DNA of 64,000 nt from JACQGZ01 sp036004665 (GCA_036004665.1 DASYRG010000048.1:36118-100117); one strand, 5' to 3'. Shown: positions 1-8,838, counted from the first letter of the stretch. The notes: generated by a model from the letters alone, not told the origin. Program-made: numbers and translations.

Positions 1-1163
1 AGCCCGGCAAGATCCTGCACGAAGTGCGCCACGGCGAGCTGGCGCACTTTCACGAGATCCCGCACACTCCCTACTACGGCACCGCCGACGCCACCCTGCT
101 CTATCCGATCACGCTGCATGAAGCCTACCGGTGGCTGGGGGATCGCGCGCTGGTGGAGGAACTCCTGCCGGTGGCCGAGCGCGCGCTGTCCTGGATGGAC
201 CGCTACGGGGACCTCGACGGGGACGGCCTTCAGGAGTACCGGCGCCGCTCGTCCCGCGGCATTCGCCACCAGGGCTGGAAGGATTCCGGCGACGCGGTGG
301 TGCACGCCGACGGCAGCAACGTGGACGCGCCCGTGGCCCTGGTGGAGCTGCAGGGCTACGCGTTCGATGCCAGGCGGCGGATGGCCGACCTCTATGACGC
401 GCTGGATCGGACCGCGGACGCGGCGCGGCTGCGCGCGGACGCGGAAACATTACGCCAGCGCGTCCTCAGCCGGTTCTGGTGGCCGGAAGAAGGGACGTTT
501 TGCTTCGCCCTCGACGGGAGCAAGCATCAGGTGCGCAGCGTGGTCAGCAACGCCGGCCATCTGCTGTGGTCCGGGCTGGTGCCCGCCGACCTGGCGCCGC
601 AGGTGGCGGGCCGGCTGCTGGCGCCCGACATGTTCAGCGGCTGGGGCATCCGCACCCTGAGCGCCCGTCACCCTTCCTTTAATCCCTTCTCCTACCAGCT
701 GGGATCGATCTGGCCACACGACAACAGCCTGATCGCCTTGGGCTTCTCCCGCTACGGCTTGATGGAGGAGACGCAACGCGTGGCGCAGGCGATCTTTGCG
801 GCCTCGGCCTGTTTCCAGTCCTCGCAATTGCCGGAACTCTTCGCCGGTCATCAACGGGAGCAGCGCTCGTTTCCGGCGCAGTACCCGCAGGCCAACATCC
901 CGCAGGGATGGGCGGCGGGGGCGGTCTTTCTGCTCCTGCGCGCCCTCCTCGGGCTGCGCGCCGACGCCCCGCGGCGCCGCCTGCTGCTGGATCCGCACCT
1001 CCCTCCCTGGCTCCCGCGCCTGACCCTGACGCGCCTGGCGGTGGGGGATGCCCTCCTGGATCTAGATGTCTTCCGAGAGGGGGAGCGGACCCGCTATGAC
1101 GTGATCCTGCGCAGCGGCGCCCTCGAGGTCGTGGCCGCCCCCTGGTCTGCCGCGGAGGCCTGA
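1..1163 (+). CDS. Amylo-alpha-1,6-glucosidase / glycogen-debranching family protein, 5' end cut by the window
   Basis: The reading frame is already open at the left edge and begins PGKILHEVRHGELAHFHE, so the start lies outside the window; the internal GTG at 24 is not the start. The visible part of about 386 residues is the (alpha/alpha)6 catalytic domain of the amylo-alpha-1,6-glucosidase (bacterial debranching-like) family, with a WKDSGD segment near residue 90 and SIWPHDN near residue 235. Members hydrolyse alpha-1,6 branch points or related alpha-glucosides in the cytoplasm. The missing N-terminal part normally carries a beta-sandwich domain. It converges with the ABC gene downstream with only 5 bp between stop codons. 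Exact substrate is unknown. Confidence 0.85.
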   Translation, partial: PGKILHEVRHGELAHFHEIPHTPYYGTADATLLYPITLHEAYRWLGDRALVEELLPVAERALSWMDRYGDLDGDGLQEYRRRSSRGIRHQGWKDSGDAVVHADGSNVDAPVALVELQGYAFDARRRMADLYDALDRTADAARLRADAETLRQRVLSRFWWPEEGTFCFALDGSKHQVRSVVSNAGHLLWSGLVPADLAPQVAGRLLAPDMFSGWGIRTLSARHPSFNPFSYQLGSIWPHDNSLIALGFSRYGLMEETQRVAQAIFAASACFQSSQLPELFAGHQREQRSFPAQYPQANIPQGWAAGAVFLLLRALLGLRADAPRRRLLLDPHLPPWLPRLTLTRLAVGDALLDLDVFREGERTRYDVILRSGALEVVAAPWSAAEA

Positions 1164-1168
1164 ACCGA

Positions 1169-1951
1169 CTAGGCCAGCCAGCGCTTGCGTCGCTTGTAAG
1201 ACTTCACTTCGGTGAAGCGCCGCCGCCCGCTCTTGCTCATCCCCAGGTAGAACTCCTTGACGTCTGCATCCTCGCGCAACCGTTCGGCGGGCCCGTCGAG
1301 GACGATCTTGCCGTTCTCCATGACGTAGCCGTACTCGGCGAGCTGGAGGGCCATCTTGGCGTTCTGCTCCACCAGGAAGATCGTCATCTTCTGATCGGCG
1401 TTGAGCCGCTGCACCAGTTCAAAGATTTCGTGCGCCACCCGCGGCGCCAGGCCCAGGCTGGGTTCGTCCAGCAGGAGCAGACGCGGCCGGGCCATCGTCG
1501 CCGCCCCAATGGCCAGCATCTGCTGCTCGCCCCCAGAGAGGTATCCGGCGCGCACGCGACGCCGCTCACGCAGCCGGGGGAAGTAACCGTAGACCAGGTC
1601 GAGCCCCTCGCGGGCGTGCCCACTCAGCGTCGCGCCGACGAGCAGGTTCTCTTCGGCGGTCAACTCCTCAAAGAGCCTCCGGCCTTCCCGCACCATCACG
1701 ATCCCCAGTCGGGCGACATCCTCAGGCAAACGGTTCTCGATGCGCCGTCCCTCGAACTCGATGGAACCGCGGGTGACCTCGCCGCGCTCGAGGCGGACCA
1801 GCCCGGAGATGGCCTTGAGGGTCGTGGTCTTGCCGGCGCCGTTGGCCCCGATGAGGGCCGTGATCCGCCCTCCAGGCACAGAGAGGGAAACCCCCTTGAG
1901 GACGAGGATGGTCCCCCAGTAGACGACCTCGATGTTGTTGAGAGAGAGCAC
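1169..1951 (-). CDS. Branched-chain amino acid-type ABC transporter ATP-binding protein (LivF-like)
   Basis: A 260-residue ABC ATPase. Walker A GANGAGKT is at residues 35-42, the signature LSGGEQQ at 138-144 and Walker B LLLLDEP at 158-164. The very basic tail rich in K and R after residue 240 is seen in a LivF subgroup. It would energise uptake of branched-chain amino acids, amides or aromatic acids together with LivG and the LivH/M permeases. Here it is paired only with the substrate-binding protein immediately upstream (19 bp gap); no permease or LivG lies next to it in the window, so partners must be encoded beyond it or shared with the complete set at 29-34.7 kb. Confidence 0.9.
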   Translation of the reverse strand: MLSLNNIEVVYWGTILVLKGVSLSVPGGRITALIGANGAGKTTTLKAISGLVRLERGEVTRGSIEFEGRRIENRLPEDVARLGIVMVREGRRLFEELTAEENLLVGATLSGHAREGLDLVYGYFPRLRERRRVRAGYLSGGEQQMLAIGAATMARPRLLLLDEPSLGLAPRVAHEIFELVQRLNADQKMTIFLVEQNAKMALQLAEYGYVMENGKIVLDGPAERLREDADVKEFYLGMSKSGRRRFTEVKSYKRRKRWLA

Positions 1952-1970
1952 GCGGACGGGCCGCGTCCGG

Positions 1971-3245
1971 CTAGAAGCCCAGCCAGTCCCGCCGCCGCTC
2001 TACCGTGACCTCGGGGTTAGCGACCACGATCCGTCCGTTGCGCACGACCATGATCCGCGTGGTCGTGCTGGGCCGGTGGTCGGTGCGGGTCACGGTGATC
2101 GCCGGGGCCAGTCCGTCCGGATCCCAGTCCTTGAGTAGTTCTAGCGCCGACCGCACCGCCGGGCCGTCGAACCCGCCGAGCCGCGAGTAGGTGGCCCAGT
2201 TGTCCACGATCGTCTCCAGCGCCTTGCGGAGCATGTAGACGTTCAGCCAGCCGCGGATGTAGGAGGCGATGTATGGAGTTTGCGTCGTACCCCACTGGAA
2301 CTGCGGCACCTCCTTGCCCTGGAAGCGGCGGTAGGCCTCGTAGATGGTACGCATCCCGGGGACGGGCTCGCCGAAATAGGCATGGGGCGTGCTGCCGAAC
2401 GTGCCTTCCGCAGCGGCGCCGATCAGTTTGATCATGTTCTCGTCGAAGCCCCAGACATTGACGAAGAAGCGCGTGCGCAACCCCGCCTGCCTGGCATCGC
2501 GCACGATCACCGAGGCGGAGTTCGTGGTGCCGCCGATCCAGGCAAAGTCGGCGCCGAAGGTACGGATGGCCGCGACCTGCGAGCGGGCCTCCAGCGCGGT
2601 CAGCGCCACGATCTGATCCGGTCCCACCTCAAAGCCCAGCTCTCGCGCGTACGCCTTGCCCGCGGGAATGGGCGCCAGTCCATAGGGATGGTCGGGATAG
2701 GCGAAGACGAACTTGGGTTGCGCGATGTTCTCGCGGCGGGCCAGCTCGCGCGCGTACTTCAGCACCGCCCGGATCTGGTCCGAATAGGAAGAGACCGGGT
2801 AGAAGTTGTAGGGCGTCTTGGCCGGATCGTTGAGGTGCGAGGAGTAGGAGGCCGAGATGTAGGGGATCTGGTCGGCGGCGATCTGCTCCTTCATCGCCTC
2901 GGTGTCGTTGGTGCCCCAGCCCACGATGGCCTGAACTTTGTCCACGTCGCGGTACTTCCGGTAGAGGTTCAGCGCTTCAGGGATGCGATAGCCGTAGTCG
3001 GCGGACACCAGGTCGATCTTCACCCGACCCCGGATGCCGCCAAGAACCTCGTTGATGTAGCGGACGTGGTCGAGGACGCCCTTGCTGTAGTCCACCCCCA
3101 CGTCGGAGGTCGGTCCGGTCAGGTCGAAGAGAGCGCCAACCTTGAGGGTGGCAGGGATCGGCGGCGGCGCGCCGGTTGCGGGCAGTATCGAGACGGCCAG
3201 CACCAAGGCTAGCAGGCACAACACGGCTCCGAGTCGCCTGGACAT
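1971..3245 (-). CDS. ABC transporter substrate-binding protein, LivK/Peripla_BP_6 family
   Basis: A 424-residue secreted binding protein. The N-terminus (MSRRLGAVLCLLALVLAV, then ATGA) is a typical signal peptide of about 25 residues, followed by LKVGALFDLTGPTSDVG, the usual opening of type-I periplasmic binding folds. The start ATG has GGAGGAG just upstream. The family binds amino acids, amides, urea or aromatic compounds and hands them to Liv-type permeases. It is transcribed just before a LivF-like ATPase, which supports an uptake role. Sequence identity to the LivK at 33.4 kb looks low, so the ligand probably differs. Confidence 0.88.
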   Translation of the reverse strand: MSRRLGAVLCLLALVLAVSILPATGAPPPIPATLKVGALFDLTGPTSDVGVDYSKGVLDHVRYINEVLGGIRGRVKIDLVSADYGYRIPEALNLYRKYRDVDKVQAIVGWGTNDTEAMKEQIAADQIPYISASYSSHLNDPAKTPYNFYPVSSYSDQIRAVLKYARELARRENIAQPKFVFAYPDHPYGLAPIPAGKAYARELGFEVGPDQIVALTALEARSQVAAIRTFGADFAWIGGTTNSASVIVRDARQAGLRTRFFVNVWGFDENMIKLIGAAAEGTFGSTPHAYFGEPVPGMRTIYEAYRRFQGKEVPQFQWGTTQTPYIASYIRGWLNVYMLRKALETIVDNWATYSRLGGFDGPAVRSALELLKDWDPDGLAPAITVTRTDHRPSTTTRIMVVRNGRIVVANPEVTVERRRDWLGF

Positions 3246-3296
3246 CGCTCTCCTCCTCGATTCCGCGGAAGTCTTCAGTATGCGGTTCGACAGGGG

Positions 3297-4955
3297 TTAG
3301 CGGCCGACCTTCCGCACGGTCACCGAGCGCACGGTCAGGTCCTCTTTCCGCTGCGCGCCGGCATTGATCGCGAAGTCCCAGCCCCAGGTGTTGGCGAAAC
3401 TGGCGTCGTCGAGACGGACCGTGTAGCTGACCCACCCTTCCTTGACCTCGACCCACTGCCAGGAACTGAACCGGTAGCCGCTGCGGGCGTCATAGAAGAT
3501 GTTGAACCCGAGGCTCTGCGCGGCCCGGGCGCCGGCCACCTCGACGGTGACCTCCACGGTGGCCCGCCCGTCATTAAAGAAGATGAAGGTGTCGTCCACG
3601 TCAAAGTAGATGAAGGCGGCCTCCCCCTGCGCCGGGACCCGCACCACCTCCTCGCCGCCCATCTGCACGACCTGCACTGCCCCGTTCTTTCGGGTCCGAA
3701 GGATGTTATAGAGGCCCCGCTCGACGCTGCTCCCGGACAGGCGCGTGGTCACCTCTGTGGCCGCTGCGAAGTCGCGCTCGGGAGGGCGTACCGGCAGCAG
3801 CGCTCCGCGTTGCGCCAGCGTGGCGCGCGCTTCCTCCACCACCGCGGGGGCCAGGCCGGTCACCAGCATCGGCGCGGGCCCCAGCGGCAGGATCGCCTTG
3901 CCCTCCTGGATCGCCGGCGCCGGACCCGCGCCCAGCAGCTGGATCTTCGCGTCCGGCAGCACGGCCAGCTCGAGCGGCGGCCCCGGACCTCCCTCGGCCC
4001 AGGCCACGAGGACGGCGCGCTCTGCGGGACCGAAGAGCAGGGCGTAGAGACCGGGCCCACGATGCAGATAGCCACCGAAGGGCAGCGTCGCCAGTGTGTC
4101 GAGAGCAGCACGCGTTGGCGCGTCGATCCGCCGCAGGTCCAGCGAGGTGAACAGACGCTCGATGCCGGCCGCCCGCGCGACTGCGGCCGCGCGCACTGCG
4201 GCCGGGCCGTCGGCGAGGTCGGGGCGCTCGGGGTGCCACTCCACCCAGAGGGGACGGTTCGTCCGGGCGAGCACACGCCCGCGGAGGACGGCGAGCGGGC
4301 GCAGCCATTCTTCCGGCGCCAGTCCGGTCGGCATCACCGAGACAATGGAGATGGCGCCGGGCTCCTGGGCCAGCGCCCGCTGCACATGGGAGAGGTCGAT
4401 CCCCGGCGGCGACGTCATGATGATCCGGCTTTCCCGATCCGCCGCCAGGGAGGCCCGCCGGGTCGCCGCCACCAGCCGGAGGTACTCCGAGGCGGTCCCG
4501 CGGAAGTGTGGGAGGGCTGGCGTGGTCCACACCTGCCACTCTTTCACCGTCTCCCGGTAGCGGCGCACCGCCGCGGTGACGAAGCGCTCCCACTCCGCGA
4601 TCTGCTTGGGGGGCGTGCGCGTGGCCACGGAGGGCTGCCGCAGATCTTCTCCGGTGGCCAGCGACGCCCAGGGGGGCACGTAGGCCAGCACCAGCACCGG
4701 CTGGAGCCCCTCCTTCCGCGCGGCCGCCACTGCGGCGTCCAGCCCCGTCCAGACAACGGTGCCCCGCGTCCCTTCGAGGGCGGCCCAGTCGGCGAGGATC
4801 TTCACGGCGCGCACGCCGGCTGCGCGCAGCGGCCCAAAGGTCGCGGGTGCAGCATCGACCGCGCCGAACCCGAAGCTGGACTGCGCCGGGAGGGTGGGCG
4901 GCAGTGTGAGGAGCAGAGCAGCCGCGATGAGAAGGACCGCCGCCGGGCGGAGCAT
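3297..4955 (-). CDS. Secreted glycoside-hydrolase-like TIM-barrel protein lacking the usual acid/base Glu
   Basis: I place the start at the ATG at 4955, which gives a signal peptide (MLRPAAVLLIAAALLLTLPP) and a 552-residue protein. The open frame runs to 5282, but that would overlap the divergent decarboxylase gene. Residues 28-330 look like a clan GH-A barrel: an AGVRAVKILADW start, then a strand ending YVPPWAS at 92-98. Where GH-A enzymes have WNEP with the acid/base Glu, this protein reads WTTP at 143-146. A later PLWVEWHPE segment could hold the nucleophile Glu. The C-terminal about 150 residues look like a beta-rich carbohydrate-binding module. It may bind glycans rather than cleave them. 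Confidence 0.6.
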   Translation of the reverse strand: MLRPAAVLLIAAALLLTLPPTLPAQSSFGFGAVDAAPATFGPLRAAGVRAVKILADWAALEGTRGTVVWTGLDAAVAAARKEGLQPVLVLAYVPPWASLATGEDLRQPSVATRTPPKQIAEWERFVTAAVRRYRETVKEWQVWTTPALPHFRGTASEYLRLVAATRRASLAADRESRIIMTSPPGIDLSHVQRALAQEPGAISIVSVMPTGLAPEEWLRPLAVLRGRVLARTNRPLWVEWHPERPDLADGPAAVRAAAVARAAGIERLFTSLDLRRIDAPTRAALDTLATLPFGGYLHRGPGLYALLFGPAERAVLVAWAEGGPGPPLELAVLPDAKIQLLGAGPAPAIQEGKAILPLGPAPMLVTGLAPAVVEEARATLAQRGALLPVRPPERDFAAATEVTTRLSGSSVERGLYNILRTRKNGAVQVVQMGGEEVVRVPAQGEAAFIYFDVDDTFIFFNDGRATVEVTVEVAGARAAQSLGFNIFYDARSGYRFSSWQWVEVKEGWVSYTVRLDDASFANTWGWDFAINAGAQRKEDLTVRSVTVRKVGR

Positions 4956-5028
4956 ACCCGAATAGAGTTCGCCCTTGACGACCCAATCCCTCATGGGATG
5001 ATGGGAGGCGTTGACGGGGAGGCCGCCG

Positions 5029-5514
5029 ATGTGGGAACTGCCGAAAGCCGCCAGCCTGGTCGCGGGCGCGGGGGAAGGACGCAGCGAACTCAACGCCTTC
5101 GACCGGGCTCTGATGGACGCCGGCATCGCCAACCTGAACTTCATCCGGGTGACCAGCATCTTCCCTCCAGGAGCGCGAATTATCCCCCTGCCTCGGTTAT
5201 TCCCAGGGATGCTCACTCCAGCCGTGTACGCGTCCATCATCAGCCACACCTCAGGAGAGCGGATCGCCGCCGCCCTGGGCATCGGCGTCTCCCGCGACAG
5301 TTACGGCGTCATCATGGAGCACTCGCACACCGGCAGCGCGGAGAACGCGGAAGCGGTCGTGCGCCGGATGGTCGAAGACGCCTTCGCCCAGCGGGACCTG
5401 CGCCTCGAGGAGATCCACGTCGCCGCGCGCGAGCATCTCGTCGAACGGGTGGGCTGCGTGGTGGCGGCCGCCTTGCTCTGGCCGGGCGCCGACGGCCCCG
5501 GGGCGGAGGCCTGA
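5029..5514 (+). CDS. Pyruvoyl-dependent arginine decarboxylase
   Basis: A 161-residue PvlArgDC-family protein that converts arginine to agmatine. ATG 5029 is chosen because GGGGAGG lies 6 bases upstream; an earlier TTG at 5011 has no support. Family landmarks are ASLVAGAGEG near the N-terminus, NAFDRAL at 22-28, and the self-cleavage site VTSIFPP, where cleavage between Thr42 and Ser43 would give the pyruvoyl group. The C-terminus keeps EHLVERVGCVVAAALLW, typical of the M. jannaschii enzyme. Its stop overlaps the speE start (ATGA), and speB follows, so it supplies agmatine to a polyamine pathway. Confidence 0.93.
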   Translation: MWELPKAASLVAGAGEGRSELNAFDRALMDAGIANLNFIRVTSIFPPGARIIPLPRLFPGMLTPAVYASIISHTSGERIAAALGIGVSRDSYGVIMEHSHTGSAENAEAVVRRMVEDAFAQRDLRLEEIHVAAREHLVERVGCVVAAALLWPGADGPGAEA

Positions 5515-6359
5515 TGACCGCATGGCTCACCGATGTGGGCGGGCCGGGATTCGCCCACACCTACCGGATTGACGAGGACCTATACCGCGGACGTTCCCTC
5601 TATCAGGAGATCCGCGTCATCGCCAACGCCGATTTCGGACGCATGCTGGTCCTCGACGAGGCGGTGCAGACCACGGAGCGCGACGAGTTCATCTACCACG
5701 AGATGCTGGCCCACGTCCCTCTCCTCGCCCATCACGCGCCGCGCCGCATCCTCATCATCGGCGGAGGAGACGGCGGCCTGCTGGAGGAGGCGCTGAAGCA
5801 TCCACTCGAGGCGGCGGTGATGGTGGAGATCGACCGCGACGTCATCGACGTCACCCGCCGCTTCCTGCCCCAGATTCCCGGCGGAGCCTTCGACGACCCG
5901 CGGACACGGTTGCACATCGCCGACGGCATCCGCTACGTGGAAGAGAGCGCCGAGACCTTTGACGTCATTCTGGTGGACTCCACCGATCCTAAGGGGCCAG
6001 CGGTGGGTCTCTTCGCGCAGCCCTTCTACGCTGCCGCGCGGCGGCGCCTCAGCGCCGGCGGGGTGATCGCCGTCCAGTCGGGTTCTCCCCTCTACCAGCA
6101 GGATCTGATCCGCATGGTGCGCGTGAATCTGAGTGCCGTCTTCCCGCAGGTCTTCACCTATCTCGCCACCGTCCCGACCTACCCAGGGGTGCTCTGGTCC
6201 TTCACGATCGGCGCCGCCACCTCTCCCGCCGCGGTCAGCGAAGACACGGTCGCGCGCCGCACGGCCGGGTTTGGACTGCAGTACCTCACCCCGGTGATCT
6301 ACCGCGCCGCCTTCGCCCTCCCGCCCTTCATCGCCCGCGACCTCAGCATTACCGGGTAG
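5514..6359 (+). CDS. speE: Spermidine synthase family aminopropyltransferase
   Basis: A 281-residue SpeE-family protein starting at the ATG that overlaps the decarboxylase stop. It has YHEM at 61-64, the SAM-like nucleotide loop GGGDGG at 83-88 and the DSTDP segment holding the catalytic Asp of aminopropyltransferases. It transfers an aminopropyl group from decarboxylated S-adenosylmethionine to an amine acceptor. Because the gene before it makes agmatine and the one after it is an agmatinase-type ureohydrolase, the acceptor could be agmatine (Thermus-type route via N1-aminopropylagmatine) as well as putrescine. No speD is present in the window. Confidence 0.92.
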   Translation: MTAWLTDVGGPGFAHTYRIDEDLYRGRSLYQEIRVIANADFGRMLVLDEAVQTTERDEFIYHEMLAHVPLLAHHAPRRILIIGGGDGGLLEEALKHPLEAAVMVEIDRDVIDVTRRFLPQIPGGAFDDPRTRLHIADGIRYVEESAETFDVILVDSTDPKGPAVGLFAQPFYAAARRRLSAGGVIAVQSGSPLYQQDLIRMVRVNLSAVFPQVFTYLATVPTYPGVLWSFTIGAATSPAAVSEDTVARRTAGFGLQYLTPVIYRAAFALPPFIARDLSITG

Positions 6360-6366
6360 GGGCGCC

Positions 6367-7203
6367 GTGTTCCTGGGGGCGCGCTCCCCTGGGTCCGCGC
6401 CCGGCGCCCCCGTCGCGGTCATCCTCGGCGCCCCGTATGATCGGAGCTCCTCCTTCCGCCGCGGCGCCCGGTTCGGCCCGGGGGCCATCCGCTGGGCGTC
6501 TCATTCCATCGAGTCCTACAGCCCCATCCTCGACCGTGACCTCGAGGAGCTGGTCCTGATCGACCACGGCGACCTCGACATCGAAGCGCTGCCCCCCGGG
6601 GCGATGGTTGAGGCCGTGCGCTCGGCCTTGACCGATGTCGCGGCGGAGGGAAGCCTGCCGGTGCTCCTGGGCGGCGATCACAGCGTCAGCGTCGGCGCCG
6701 TGCGCGCGCTGGCGGCGCGCCATCCTGATCTGCGCGTGCTGATCCTGGATGCCCACCTCGACCTCCGCGGAGAATACGAGGGCTCGCGATGGTCTCACGC
6801 GACCGTAACGCGCAGGCTCCTGGAGTCCCTCGGACCGGAGCGGATCATCATCCTGGGGGCGAGGTCGGGGACCCGGGAGGAGTTCGCCGCCGCCCGGGCG
6901 ATGCGCGCGGTGCAGCCGCACCTCCGGATTCCCCACGACCTCTGGACCGCCCTGGAGGACGGGCCGCTCTACCTCTCGATGGACATCGACGTGGTCGATC
7001 CCTCGGCGGCGCCGGGGGTGGGCAACCCGGAGCCGGGGGGACCTACGGCCGCGGAGGCCATCGACCTGGTACGCGTGCTCGCGCCGCTGCGCATCGTCGG
7101 GGTCGATGTGGTGGAGCTCTCACCGCCCTTCGATCCTTCGGGCAGGACCGCCGTCCTGGCCGCGATGTTCATCCGAGAGGCGCTGCTTACCTGGGCGAAG
7201 TAG
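6367..7203 (+). CDS. speB: Agmatinase-family ureohydrolase
   Basis: A 278-residue arginase/agmatinase-family enzyme starting at GTG 6367, 7 bp after speE. The binuclear manganese ligands are in GGDHS (102-106), DAHLD (128-132) and DIDVVDP (206-212). It should split agmatine, or aminopropylagmatine, into urea and putrescine or spermidine. The usual SHGT motif appears as SHAT at 143-146, a small change at the substrate loop that may reflect a larger substrate. It is the third gene of the polyamine operon and converges with the dipeptidase gene. Confidence 0.9.
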   Translation: MFLGARSPGSAPGAPVAVILGAPYDRSSSFRRGARFGPGAIRWASHSIESYSPILDRDLEELVLIDHGDLDIEALPPGAMVEAVRSALTDVAAEGSLPVLLGGDHSVSVGAVRALAARHPDLRVLILDAHLDLRGEYEGSRWSHATVTRRLLESLGPERIIILGARSGTREEFAAARAMRAVQPHLRIPHDLWTALEDGPLYLSMDIDVVDPSAAPGVGNPEPGGPTAAEAIDLVRVLAPLRIVGVDVVELSPPFDPSGRTAVLAAMFIREALLTWAK

Positions 7204-7230
7204 TGCCAGAGCAGCCCCCATGGCCGAGGA

Positions 7231-8259
7231 TTACTTTCCCCACACTTGACGGAAGACCCGCAACGCGTTGCCGCCGAGGATCTTCTGAACCTCCTCGGGC
7301 CTGTAGCCACGTGCCAGCAGCGCTCCGGTGAGGGCGGGCAGTCGGGAAACGTCCTCCAGCCCTGCCGGGACTTCCGTGATCCCATCGAAGTCCGAGCCCA
7401 GCGCGACGTGGTCGACACCCATCACCTTCACCATGTGGTCGATGTGCGCGACCACCCGATCGACCGTGGCCGCCCCCAGGAAGGGGGGATAGAAGTTCAC
7501 CCCCACCACCCCGCCCCGCGCCGCCAGCGCCCGCAGTTGTGCGTCTGTGAGGTTGCGCCGGTGTTGATGGACCGCGGCTGCGTCGGAGTGCGTCGCCGCG
7601 ATGGGCCCGCGGCTGGCCGCCAGCACCTCCCAGAACGCCTGGGCTGAGAGGTGGGAGACGTCGATGACCATCCCCAGCCGCTGCATCTGGTCCACGACCC
7701 GTCGGCCCAGCGGGGTCAGCCCACCGTGCCGGGATTCCGAGGCGCCGTCTGCCAGCAGATTGGCCGGGTTCCACGTCAGCCCCATCATGCGCACGCCGGC
7801 GCGGTAGAGCTGATCCACCTGATCGACGTCGCCCCCGATAGCGTCGCCGCCGTTCTCCACCGCCAGCACCGCGGCGATCTTCCCTGCGCGCTGAGCGGCC
7901 TCGATCTCTGCTACCGTGCGGACCGGTACGACCTGGCCGGCGTGGCGCTCCATCGCCCGGTCGAAGGCGGCGATGAGTTCGCGGACGCGGCGGCGTCCTT
8001 CCGCGGCTTCGCGGGGGTGGACGAACGCTGCGAAGACCTGGACGTCCACTCCGCCGCGCCGCAACCGTGGCAGGTCGATGTGGCCTCCCGGCGTGCTCCC
8101 GTCGAGCGCACGGCTACCGGCGGCCAGATCGAGGAGGGTGTCGGCGTGCAGGTCGACGACGACGGCGTCCCGGTGCACGTCCACGGGCGTGGCCGCGGAA
8201 ACGGGAGAGAGACCGAGGGCCACGATGAGCAGGGCCGCGGCGCGGAGCGGCGTCCTCAC
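7231..8259 (-). CDS. Secreted membrane dipeptidase (peptidase family M19)
   Basis: A 342-residue M19 renal-dipeptidase-like zinc enzyme with a signal peptide of about 22 residues (MRTPLRAAALLIVALG). Zinc-site landmarks are DLHAD at 36-40, the Glu of AVENGGD, the histidines in IDVSHLS and ATHSDA, and GSDFDG; GGNALRVF closes the barrel as in the family. It hydrolyses dipeptides, possibly including D-residues, outside the cytoplasm. The GTG start overlaps the stop of the upstream MazG-like gene by 4 bases, so the two are probably co-translated. Confidence 0.9.
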   Translation of the reverse strand: MRTPLRAAALLIVALGLSPVSAATPVDVHRDAVVVDLHADTLLDLAAGSRALDGSTPGGHIDLPRLRRGGVDVQVFAAFVHPREAAEGRRRVRELIAAFDRAMERHAGQVVPVRTVAEIEAAQRAGKIAAVLAVENGGDAIGGDVDQVDQLYRAGVRMMGLTWNPANLLADGASESRHGGLTPLGRRVVDQMQRLGMVIDVSHLSAQAFWEVLAASRGPIAATHSDAAAVHQHRRNLTDAQLRALAARGGVVGVNFYPPFLGAATVDRVVAHIDHMVKVMGVDHVALGSDFDGITEVPAGLEDVSRLPALTGALLARGYRPEEVQKILGGNALRVFRQVWGK

Positions 8260-8597
8260 CGCCCGCCTGTGCCGAGGGCCGCTCCGCCGGGGTCATCCTC
8301 CACGCAGCGGCAGGGGGTGGCGCCGCACTTGGGACACCCAGCGGCGTAGCGGTCCGCCGCCCGCGCGGCGTCGGCGCCGGCGAGGACGGCCACGCTCACC
8401 GTCCAGGCCAGGACATCCCCGATTTCTTCCTCCAGGGCGCGCGGATCGCGGCGGCGCAGCGCCCGCGCCAGTTCGCCGACCTCCTCGATCAGACGCCGGA
8501 ACGTGCCGTCGAGCCCCCGGCGGCGATCGCGGGAGCCGTAGGTCGCTGCGACTCTCTGCTGGAACTCGGCCAGGTCCATGTCCAGGAGCGATTCCAC
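8256..8597 (-). CDS. MazG-like nucleotide pyrophosphohydrolase with C-terminal Cys cluster
   Basis: A 113-residue all-alpha NTP pyrophosphohydrolase fold. The magnesium-binding helices are visible as EEVGE (38-42) and EEIGD (57-61). A short tail adds CPKCGATPCRC (Cys 88, 91, 96, 98), which looks like a metal-binding knuckle and is not part of the core MazG domain. Members hydrolyse non-canonical or excess nucleoside triphosphates. The annotated start is GTG 8597, with AAGGAG rather far (14 bases) upstream; ATG 8579 is an alternative. It overlaps the M19 dipeptidase start. Confidence 0.75.
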   Translation of the reverse strand: MESLLDMDLAEFQQRVAATYGSRDRRRGLDGTFRRLIEEVGELARALRRRDPRALEEEIGDVLAWTVSVAVLAGADAARAADRYAAGCPKCGATPCRCVEDDPGGAALGTGGR

Positions 8598-8652
8598 GGG
8601 GAGGAAAGGGGCTCCTTGAGGCTCCAGGCGGCGTCACGGGTTAGGAGACCTC

Positions 8653-8838
8653 TTGAGGAGACTGCCGGGCCGGCAAGAGAACATCCAGCTGCGGTGCCGT
8701 GCTCACAACGGATACGAGGACGAACTGTACTTCGGCCCGCGTGAATCAATGAGAGTCGGCGAGGCGTACGCCTCATACTCGGTCCGGGGCGAGTTGGTTG
8801 AGCGTGGCCTTGTTCGGAAGGTTAGGCAGCCGCCCTAG
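8653..8838 (+). pseudogene. Remnant of an HNH endonuclease C-terminus
   Basis: The short frame encodes ENIQLRCRAHNGYEDELYFG, the highly recognisable C-terminal end of a widespread bacterial HNH endonuclease family (normally NxQLRCRAHNxYEAExxFG). The His/Cys-bearing catalytic part that should lie upstream is absent: the preceding DNA in this frame encodes only a few unrelated residues and then runs into the MazG gene region. The tail after the motif is not family-like. It is best read as the decayed end of a mobile or intron-type nuclease gene. Confidence 0.55.

Noticed and set aside
3810..5513. Long plus-strand frame (part of an 849-residue frame) before speE
   Set aside because: It is antisense to the glycoside-hydrolase-like gene and overlaps the decarboxylase in another frame; the translation is low-complexity Arg/Gly/Pro. 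Only the speE part from 5514 is real.
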